Of a stretch of DNA of 64,000 nt, positions 56,096 to 64,000 are shown piece by piece. Position 1 is the stretch's first letter. The number at the start of each line of letters is the position of its first letter. Below the pieces are notes generated by a model. It saw only the letters and a program-made list of their open reading frames with translations, ran no database searches and was not told the DNA's origin. The DNA comes from Madurella fahalii. Lineage: Eukaryota > Ascomycota > Sordariomycetes > Sordariales. The stretch is taken from the NCBI GenBank assembly GCA_029876055.1, contig CM056875.1:4551001-4615000 (forward strand), in the 5' to 3' direction. The translations under genes and the position numbers were made by a program.

Positions 56096-57097
56096 CCGAT
56101 TGGTCGGTTGGCCATCCAGCGAATCATATGTTACGCGTCGATTGTGGGTTCGTCGCTCCGAAAGTCGAGGAGACGGGACTACCGCAGGAGGAGAGATTGG
56201 GCCTGGGCGTCGAAATGGAACTGGCTGACCCGACCCATTTATCGTGCTGAAATGAGAAAACGATGGCAGGCAAGGTGTGATGTAGACAAAAGTCACCACG
56301 CTGAAACTGGTGCTTAAGAAGGCCCACGGCAGCAGCCACTTCGCTCCGCAAGACTTGGCCTTCCTTGGCTTCGGTCGCGTCCACCACGGTGCCTCCAATG
56401 TGGGGTTTGTTGTTGGAGTGCTCATCCTTGAGCAGGAAAGCTAGGTTTACATGGTAGCGGTAGGGGCGTGGAGGGTCCCCGGTTTCCGCATAGTCCGGGG
56501 GATGCATGGGAAGATTGCACATGCGGCCCTGGACTAACTCAACCTCGCTGGCATACTTGTCAGATCGGTCGCGACGATGAGTGGGTGAGATGGCTTACCG
56601 CATATGTGTCCAGTGCGAACACTTCCAGACACCCCGGTTCGGTGAATCAATCCATATGTTAAATCATTCGGCGCCCATCACATACAGAAACCATCCGAGC
56701 CGGAACTCCGCGTCGGTCTGTGGATCACAAAGCGGATGCCTTTCTTCCGGGTGGTGCGCGCCTGGGGAATCATCCTCGAAGGGACCTACGTACGAACCGC
56801 GCCGAATCTCTTGGGCCAAACGCCTTAGCTAAGGTCGTCTCCCTGCTCGGTAACGAAGTCTACGGTTTTCTGCCGTGCTTCTTCTAGCGTGAAACACGGA
56901 GTGAAGAAACGGGAGCCAAAATCGACCGAGTCTTCGTCAATGTCGAGAAGCTCCGCGTTTCGTACGTGTAGTGCCGCCAATTCCTCATCACCGAGGACAT
57001 AGACACGGTCGTCGAGGTTTTGGTTTTCCAACAGGATCTCATTGAGGTAATCGAGGAACTGCTGCCTGAACCGTTGGTCGTCGTCCCCGTCCGTCAT
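56096..57097 (-). pseudogene. Decayed member of an uncharacterised fungal protein family
   Basis: Reading the minus strand from ATG 57097, a clean acidic frame (DFGSRFFTPCFTLEEARQK) runs 90 codons to a TAA at 56827-56825. The protein continues one frame over (LAQEIRRGSYVGPFEDDSPG, later GWFLYVMGAE), meets TGA at 56666-56664, and goes on in the same frame (WIDSPNRGVWKCSHWTHMR) to a GTAAGC donor at 56598. After a 51-nt intron it resumes at 56547 (ELVQGRMCNLPMHPPDYAE, then LHHTLPAIVFSFQHDKW). It breaks again near 56235 and continues (VSQFHFDAQAQSLLLR, stop, SRLLDFRSDEPTIDA, stop, MIRWMANRPIGDT) to 56096. The order and style fit one ancestral protein of about 330 residues with two frameshifts and three internal stops. 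The family is one I know only as fungal hypothetical proteins. A correct gene with extra introns is less likely given stops inside conserved-looking blocks. Confidence 0.75.
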
Positions 57098-58703
57098 GGT
57101 GACGAGGGATCCTCAAATTACCGACGGCGCCAAGTGAGGTGTAAATGGTGCGTGGTGATATATAGACGTAAAGAATGAGATCAACTGGCGGTTCGAGTCT
57201 GTTGACGCGGTGGCCCGGGCGCGCGCGAAACCACCTGGAACCCCGGCAACTTCTTCTCGGTTGCAGCATGTAAGCCATCGAGCCTTTAGTTGGGTTAATT
57301 GGCGGTAAACTACACATGAAGTAGGAGCGACAATGCGTTTAGATCAGTTGTTCTTTGAACGACCCGCGATGGACCGCTCCTCCCAAAACAATCAAATAAT
57401 CGGTCATCAGCAGTCATGGCCTGGCATCCGCGCATACGGCCCACCCGCCCAAACAAGAAGGCAAGGTGGTGATTAAGGTCCCTTGAGCATCCAATTAGTT
57501 GAATCGAAGCATTGATGGAGCAGTATTTCCTATTGATATAGGATGTTCCTCTCCTGATTATTGATTTTGCGTCAAGGTTCGCGCAGCAGTTTGTGGGAAT
57601 GAAGCTCAGCTTTTAATCAAGGTTTTCGGTTTCAACATCAGACACCTGTGTTAGGTAGCTTATGAATCCAGACAGTAGATAGAGACCGGCCTCCGAGCAG
57701 CAGAAGAGAGATGATTGAAGGTCTCGAAGTGCATGAAGGCTGCGGAACCCGAAGCACAGTAAGCACCAGCAGACCCCGGAAGGAATCATTGCGCTTGTTA
57801 CAGTAATTGTCATCCATTCCAATTCGCCATGTCCTTCACGTTGTCGTTGGACAGGACTTGTGTTGCGACTCGGCACACATAGATTGGACGGATCCTTGCG
57901 GCGCTGGAACGAGTAACGGCCCGCTTCTCGCTCACCCTGTTGCTGCGGATCTTTGTCCCGGGCCAGGACATGATGCAATGGGCGGAATAGATCCTAGCGG
58001 TCTCATTAGCGCCTTCCTATTGTAGAGTCTCCACGATGGGCAACGTCAGACGACAGGGACAGCATGAGAACGGAGTTTTTTGAACAGGGGTGATACCCTG
58101 ACAATAGGATAACTGTCAAGTTGCCGTTTAGTAAACCCTTCCCGGTCGGCAATCATCAGGTGTTGGCAGGACGTGAGGGAACAGATGGCTGAGACGGAAG
58201 GTGTGAAAGTCCTTGTAATATCTAGCAAGGGCTACTAGTACAGTTCAGTAAAGCACTTTATTATACTTGTTCAGTCGGGGGAACAACGGTCAATCGTACC
58301 CTTTAAGTCCTTGCCGTCTGATTACGTATGCAGAGCGCTGGCGCCGGACGGCATGATGACAACCCAACTTAATCTCACATTCAATTTTATTTTATGTGCC
58401 ATGCTGATGGAACGGCTACCAGCGCTATGCAAGATGTAAGCCGTGGCGGGATGACAATCCAACCCATAACAGAGCACCCCCTCCCCAGCCGGTATGATCT
58501 CCTTCGCTCGGGTTACTCTGGTATTCGTTTTCCGCATTCTACTATTTGGGGTCGCGGTATCTTACAAATGCCCGGTTGCCTGGCGCACTCCACCAACAAA
58601 GGGGAGCCTGGCGAGCGAGACGGAGCCAGACAGTTATCCTCATCCCGCACTGCCCAGCCGAGGGTCAGCTGCACGCGGGCGCTTTGCTCTTCTCGCCCAC
58701 CCC
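57098..58703. other. Spacer between the pseudogene and the CHAT-domain gene
   Basis: About 1.6 kb with no recognisable gene on either strand. A minus-strand ORF at 57613-57978 (122 codons) has no known domain. Composition is more even than in the coding parts of the window. Confidence 0.35.
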
Positions 58704-59541
58704 TCAGAGAGTCCCAGAACCTTCCTTTTTACCTAACGTCTTCCCTGGTCCCTTCACAAGTCTTGGCTCAAATTTACTCGTGCCTAAATAAGCCCGCGCC
58801 GCCGGAACTGCCCGCTCGAATGCCTCCTCAAATGACCTCCCAGCACCTAGTGCCTGGTAGAACTCCTTCTTGAAAGACTTCGCAGCCTTATCCAAATCCA
58901 GCCCCTGCATCTCAACCACACGCCCTACTGCATCCGCAATAGCGGGTGTTTGCGTCTCGGACCAACAGGCGTTCAACACGGCCCCCCGAAGTCTATAGCG
59001 TTTTGCGTCTACAGCGAGCAGCTCCGCGAGGGCCGTGTGGTCCACAACCTGGACTGTGCCGTCGTCCCCTTCAAAGCAGAGGCCCTCTTTGCCGCCATGG
59101 CCACTGAAATGAAAAATCGTGGGCTTGTGGAGACCCTCAGAGAGATCCGGGATGGTACAGCTGAACAAATGTTTAACTTTGAACGCATTGGGGACCAAGG
59201 TCGTAGACAAGAGTTTCGCCAATGTTTTGCATTCATTGAGGAGGCGCAACGGATTGGCGTGTATGGGGTCGGCTGTGACGAAGAGGAACTTGATGGGCTG
59301 AATAGTGGCCTTGAGCTTTTCCCGGACAGGAAGCGGTCCGAAAGAGTGTGAGCAGATGAGATCACTAAGAGCTTCCACATTGACCTCGGCATTTCCGCTT
59401 TTTTTTTTTTTTTTTGGGGCGATGTTCATGATGTGGTTGCGTGCCGCTTCCTCGAGTTCGCGAGCGTTAGAGCTCAATGAAGACTTGGCCAAGCTGGGTA
59501 TATAATCGGCGCCACCGATCAGCGCAAAGGCGACGTGTGCC
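58704..59541 (-). CDS. CHAT-domain (caspase-like) protein, 5' end not found
   Basis: An open frame on the minus strand from about 59541 to the stop at 58704 encodes a CHAT domain, the caspase-HetF-associated peptidase fold. Blocks in order: PIKFLFVTADPIHANPLRLL, IFHFSGHGGKEGLCFEGDDG with the catalytic His of the dyad, GAVLNACWSETQTPAIADAV with the catalytic Cys, and FYQALGAGRSFEEAFERAV. The N-terminal part (AFALIGGADYIPSLAKSSLS, then a Lys run of five) resembles no domain I know. There is no ATG before MNIAPKKKKK at 59429, which would drop the preceding coding-like 37 residues; a pyrimidine-rich stretch and AG at about 59550 could be an acceptor for a missing exon. Family members act in programmed cell death or defence. 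It may be intact with an unseen exon, or truncated. Confidence 0.75.
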
Positions 59542-59574
59542 GCTTTGTGCCTTCGATGAAAAAACCAGCCACGT

Positions 59575-59820
59575 TAGCGGAGGGGACACTTCAACGGCCT
59601 CATAAAGTCATTGGTTTACGAGACAAACGAAATACGTTCATATGATCATATCACCATATCATGACAGCTCTCATCGGGTAGACGTGGGGATAAGCACATT
59701 TGCGGAGGCGGAACCTCAACAACGCCTAGGTCGTTCGCCCACGAGACGAATGGAGTGGTTGTTCATACTTACCACATCATGGAAGGCCTCATGGGTTAGA
59801 CGGTGGACATGGCACTTCTA
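59575..59820. repeat. Diverged direct tandem repeat, unit about 126 bp
   Basis: Copy A (about 59575-59700) and copy B (59701-59820) align along their length: AGCGGAGGGGACACTTCAAC with TGCGGAGGCGGAACCTCAAC, TACGAGACAAACGAAATACG with CACGAGACGAATGGAGTGG, and CATCGGGTAGACG with CATGGGTTAGACG. Many differences are C/T or G/A transitions. It lies directly upstream of the CHAT frame, on the side where its start is missing. Confidence 0.65.
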
Positions 59821-60512
59821 GTAGCACATCTCGGCGGGCCGGCTTAACTTATGGGCCGAGATGCGACATCTCGCGGATGCCCCATCCCCGCTGGACGTCC
59901 TGTTGGACATCCATGAAGGGAAAATTAGCTAGGGAGCATGGCGGTTGCGCTCTGCCCCTTCAACTAATATTCGCAGATAGGGAGCCATCGGTGCGGCTAG
60001 CCCTGGATTGCTGGGACATCGGCGTGAATCCACACGGTCTAGCCCGAACTACGGTAGGCAGGGCGAGAAGGTGATGGTGGAGGTTAGCCAGAACTTTGGC
60101 GTGTGAGTGACATCACGAGGGGGCCTGGGTTCGGTGGACACTCTGCCGCAAGCTCCTGCTCTGCGGAAATAGAAAAGTTTGTTGGGCGAAAGGGATTCCC
60201 GACTCCCGAGAACGTCGATTTCCTGGCATGTGTGTGACGTTTAGTGTGCTCCATCGACCTGCTAATACTGTAGGGTTTATCCGCTATTGGCAATAGATCA
60301 CGAACGCCAGCTCACAACAAAGTCGTTTACCCTATAGTGGAAAATAAAGGTGGGAACAACTTCAATCTGTTTTCAGGTTGGCAATTTTCAACTCCCAACA
60401 AACTACTGTGCATTAGCGCGTGGTCGGAAGCATGCCGACAAAACTAGCCGAAGCAAATAACTGGGGGGTAAAACATGACACATCACAATCCTGGGACGAT
60501 GGAAATAAAAAT

Positions 60513-60632
60513 AAAAAAGAAAAGAAAAAGAAAAGAAAAAGAAAAGAAAAAGAAAAGAAAAAGAAAAGAAAAAGAAAAGAAAAAGAAAAGAAAAAGAAAA
60601 GAAAAAGAAAAAGAAAAGAAAAAGAAAAGAGA
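60513..60632. repeat. Purine minisatellite, alternating AAAAG and AAAAAG
   Basis: About 120 bases built from an 11-bp unit (AAAAG followed by AAAAAG), with one or two irregular units. It yields Lys/Glu or Phe/Ser low-complexity ORFs on either strand that are not genes. Confidence 0.92.
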
Positions 60633-63320
60633 AGGGCCCACGACGAACTGAGCAGCCATCTGTTACACCCCGGTGACGGGCAACAGCCGAATGCGGCGGA
60701 TATTTTGCGTGCGGCCCGCCTACGTTTTCCAGGCCGCGTCAAATGACACAATGGTTCTGCGAGGGAAATCATGGCCGTTGAGACGCAGAAGACACTTCGA
60801 TCCGTGCCTTGGCGCTGCTCCCGGGGAGCCGGAAAATCTGGGGAAGCGGTCAAGCCCTGAATTACCCACCCTACATAGTAGTGCAGACCGCCGATGCATT
60901 TCGCTAGCCGGAAGACGGCGCCGACATCCGGCTTCCCGCTGCTGCAGTCCGGGTTAAAAGGGGCTGCAGGGGTGGTTCGGCGCAAGCCTGACAAGGTAAC
61001 TGCCTAGCTTCCAGAAGATTGCTTGAAACAATCGGGCAACGGTATGAAGCCAGGACCGGGAGATCATGGACATCAGACGAAAGAGAGTCCGAGATACCCA
61101 TGTCATGGGAGGCACGCGAGATTCGTGGACTTGTCATCATCGGAAATTCCGACATGCGAGACACTGGAAGGCTATACAAGCACTCAAAAGGGGAGCAGGA
61201 ACCAAGTGCCGCATCGGGAATTTCTGTGCTGACAGATGATTGTATGGCCGTGGCTGGCATGCTTTGCCGCCCTCAGGGGGCAGCGAGAATAGGTGCGGAC
61301 GTGCGCCGTAAATCTGAGGACGAGAGGCCAGGCCACAAAGTGGGCGAGCGAAACGACCGGCGTGGAAGGCCGGATTCATGCGCCGTTGACCCATGTCAGG
61401 CGTCCATTCGGGGCAGCAGCAAAGAAACTTGGCGACGAAAAGAATGTGCCGTGGTTCTCTGGGTGCGACCGTGATGGTGGTGGTGACATGCCTGGGCATG
61501 ACTCCAAATGTTCAACCAGTGCCGGAACGAGAGGGAACGGCAGGCGGGAAAGGGAAATGAAGTGAGGCGTGGCTGACGGGAAGAATGTTTGCCAATCCAA
61601 TGGCCGGTGAGGACGTCGTGGCACCACAGCACTTTGGTAGTAAAGGCATCTCACGAAAGCAGTGCCGCACAACTCGGCCTCAACAGGAGCATGAAACGTC
61701 CAACAGTGCGGCGCACCAGGCAGCGATTTCCGGATTTTTGGTGAATGAGGTGCCTCGTGCGACGGGGCTGGAGCTGAGCTCAGTGGAACGGCGTGTCCTG
61801 GGCGAATCAATTTCTACCCCACAGACCCCGGACGGGTCGATGGGTTGCTGCACGCCTAATTGGGGCAAGCGCGAGGTGTGCCCCACGGGGGAGAATTTTC
61901 TCGGGCATACCAATCCCGCGCACATGTGGACGCGGGCTTGTGCCTTGCCAACCGTTTTCCGCTCCGGTCTGGACAACCAGCAGGGCATGACTCTTCCCTT
62001 ACCGCCTGTTGCCAGGACCAACAAGAAGCCAGAAGACCCGTCCGCCTGTTTGAAAGGCCGAAATACAAGCAAAGCCGACGGCATGGTTCCTTGTCGAACC
62101 GGGCTGACTGACCGATGGACTCGGCCGCGGGAAGCAGCCCCACGAAGGAGCCTCTGTGAGACGGTCGACAGGTAATCTTGCCAACCAGTCTTTTTGTGTT
62201 TTGTTCTCATCCTCCCTGGGAGGAGGATGATGCCCTTTCACCGGCTGGAATGATGGATGGGCCGGGAGCGTCCTGTCCAGTGCTGGCATGAAACCAGCTG
62301 GGGTCCATCTGATTTATCCAAGTGGAGGTTTGCTGGAGATATTGTCGGATGCAGAATGCCAGGCACAACATCCAGCTTCCTTGCACGAACCTTCATACCG
62401 GACAGGGCTCCGGCCCCCAGGCGAGCCCTGTCGCGGGTGTTGGGTACTCTGCCCGCACTCCCCACCATCAGGCGGAAGGAAAAAAAGAAAAAAAAAAAAA
62501 AAAGGCCGAACAGCCAGTGCCTCACCGGGCTCAATTTATGGCGTCCCCATCCTTCGTGTGATGCCGCACTGCTGCGGTTAAGTCCCGGCGCCATCATTTT
62601 CCCGCTGGACACCGTCTAGAGTTCATCGGTTTTCCTGGAAGGAAGGGTGAAGTGGCTCGTAGTCCCTTTGCGCTCTCCCCGTTTGCTTCTCAATGTCGGC
62701 CCTGTGCGCCCGTCGAGCCCGGTGTGCCTTGATGTCTGTAGCTTTGTGAACGGAAAAGGAAGGGGGTACAGTACAACGGTCGGGGGCCGCAGTGCCAGGT
62801 ACAGCACTCAGCCATACCAATCCCACACCCTCCCCAGAATTCCACTGGGCCGCCCCGAGAATTCTCAATCTAGGCCCCTGCTCCCTGTCAAACGGCCGGG
62901 TCTGGTCTGGTCTGGTCCTGTCGTTTCCCTGGCCCGACCTGCTACATAAAGACTGTTGGTCTCAGAAAAGTCCCATCTTTTGCTTCCCGTTTCTTTTCTT
63001 ACCCTAACACAACTTGACCGACCACAGATCTATCCGATAAGGACAACTGCTTGTGTCACTTCTTTCCCCGAATATTAATACGTCCTTGGTCGCCTGCCTT
63101 GCCTTCGCTTTAGCAATACCCTCCAGCCCGCTTGCCGACCTTGCCGACCAGATATCAACTTCGCTCTCGCGCTTCTTCAAAAGGTTGCCCGCCTCGTTGC
63201 CCGCCCAGGTCTTGTCCTTTGGCGCTAACTTAACCCAGAGGTTTACCAGCATCGTCATCACCACCTTTCTGAACAACAACAATAACCACCACCCCCGCCG
63301 CCACCACCATCACCATCACC

Positions 63321-63566
63321 ATGCCTTCCTCGCAAGTTGCTGCTCCGCTCGCCGCGCCCATCCCTATCCCGGCTCAGCGTCGGAATCTGGGCTTGATCAC
63401 CAACCAGGACCTGTTCGCCAGTCTGAACGCAACCTTGGCATCCAAGATGGACCAGCTGGTGACACCCATCCGCCACATCCAAGAGCATGATTACTCCGTC
63501 CCGGCTCCTCCGCCGCCCAGTCCCGTCAGCTTCCGCGATCACTGGCCAGCGTCGATGCGTCGCTGA
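63321..63566 (+). CDS. Small hypothetical protein, 81 residues
   Basis: An ATG in strong context (CACCATGCC) opens an 81-codon frame after a long CT- and CA-rich leader. The product starts MPSSQVAAPLAAPIPIPAQR, has a central segment that may be helical (TNQDLFASLNATLASKMDQL) and ends Pro-rich. No domain, signal peptide or membrane segment is visible. The leader and start context are the main reasons to think it is real. It could also be the first exon of a longer gene, but I see no convincing downstream exon before the window ends. Confidence 0.45.
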   Translation: MPSSQVAAPLAAPIPIPAQRRNLGLITNQDLFASLNATLASKMDQLVTPIRHIQEHDYSVPAPPPPSPVSFRDHWPASMRR

Positions 63567-64000
63567 GCCGGCCATCTGCAGACCGATATTGCATTTTCTA
63601 CCCTGGGCGTTACGGTATCATCGGTTCATGAACTTTCCACATCCGGAACAATCCACCCCCACCCCACTACCATTCTCGGTAAAAAGATCCTTGTACACCA
63701 AACTTTCAACACTTGACATTACATCCTTTATTACGCCATATACCGTCTGGTTTACCTATCATTCTACGGAGTCAAGGTTGCAAGAGTTGGCTCTCCCCAC
63801 AGCTTTGGAGCAGCAGTGATTTTTCTTGGGTTTTATGTTACCCTTTTTTTTTTCTTTTCTTCACTTTTCTTTCTTTGGGATGGGCAGGCAGAGAGCACGG
63901 CACCGGCGTTACATAAAAGAATCACATTGTATCCATCAGATGGATTTGAATTTGGGCTGTATTGTTATTTCCACTTCGTGAGCTGGCTGGTCCCCTTGGT
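63567..64000. other. Region after the small ORF to window end
   Basis: About 430 bp, T-rich near 63840-63875, consistent with a 3' UTR. No further gene recognised. Confidence 0.3.

Larger units (their letters stand above)
59542..63320. other. Repeat-bearing spacer without recognisable genes
   Basis: About 3.8 kb. It contains the diverged tandem repeat at 59575-59820, an inverted repeat (CATCTCGGC at 59827-59835 and GCCGAGATG at 59855-59863), an A/G microsatellite (60513-60632) and an A-rich tract (62473-62503). ORFs at 60413-62210 are long only because of these repeats or GC bias. From about 62950 to 63320 the sequence looks like a promoter (ACATAAAGAC) and a CT-rich leader. Confidence 0.45.

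Noticed and set aside
57181..57215. GGTTCGAGTCT resembling a tRNA B box
   Set aside because: No A box at the right distance and no acceptor-stem pairing, so not a tRNA gene.
60413..60994. Large ORFs across the A/G minisatellite
   Set aside because: Their length comes from the stop-free repeat (Lys/Glu or Phe/Ser/Leu runs), not from coding constraint.
61585..62175. 196-codon plus-strand ORF
   Set aside because: No domain, poor start context, overlapping ORFs of similar length on the other strand; treated as chance.

Overview
The window is filamentous-ascomycete genomic DNA, almost certainly a Sordariomycete of the Sordariales type. The evidence is GC-rich coding sequence, short introns with GT(A/G)NGT donors and CTAAC/CTAAA branch sites, CT-rich leaders, and single-copy housekeeping genes whose proteins read like those of Neurospora, Podospora and Chaetomium. 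I see no rRNA, tRNA, CRISPR array or intact transposon. Exon structures were built by hand; for most multi-exon genes the codon phase closes at every splice junction.

Layout. 1-2.2 kb: the 5' part of a multi-pass membrane protein gene (-) running off the left edge, divergent from a type II haloacid-dehalogenase-like HAD gene (+). 3-6.4 kb: spacer. 6.4-7.3 kb: RAS-2 GTPase. 7.3-15.3 kb: an 8-kb stretch with no recognisable gene. 15.3-16.6 kb: OPY2-like HOG-pathway anchor (-). 20.9-23.7 kb: chitin synthase. 24.9-25.5 kb: UBC12 (NEDD8 E2). 26.4-27.9 kb: ketol-acid reductoisomerase. 28.1-29.4 kb: PLP-dependent serine/threonine dehydratase-like enzyme (-). 30.7-32.2 kb: indoleamine 2,3-dioxygenase. 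32.4-33.8 kb: Cys-rich GPI-anchored protein (-). 34.5-36.3 kb: mitochondrial rRNA 2'-O-methyltransferase MRM1 (-). 36.9-43.2 kb: a PHD/SNF2 chromatin remodeller of the Mi-2/Mit1 type with two possible first exons. 45.0-48.0 kb: CCCH zinc-finger protein. 49.5-51.1 kb: COP9 signalosome subunit 3 (-). 51.8-53.8 kb: RPA1 (-). 54.5-55.7 kb: amidohydrolase/lactonase.

From about 56 to 63 kb the character changes. It holds a decayed gene of an uncharacterised fungal family (frameshifts plus premature stops), a stand-alone CHAT (caspase-like) domain without a visible start codon, a diverged tandem repeat directly upstream of it, and long A/G microsatellites. This is the accessory part of the window and the best place to look for something new.

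Functional links are loose, as usual in fungi. UBC12 and CSN3 act on opposite arms of the neddylation/deneddylation cycle. Ketol-acid reductoisomerase, the dehydratase and the dioxygenase are amino-acid enzymes, and perfect TGACTCA (CPC1/Gcn4-type) sites lie upstream of two of them. Chitin synthase, OPY2, RAS-2 and the GPI protein all concern the cell surface or polarity signalling.
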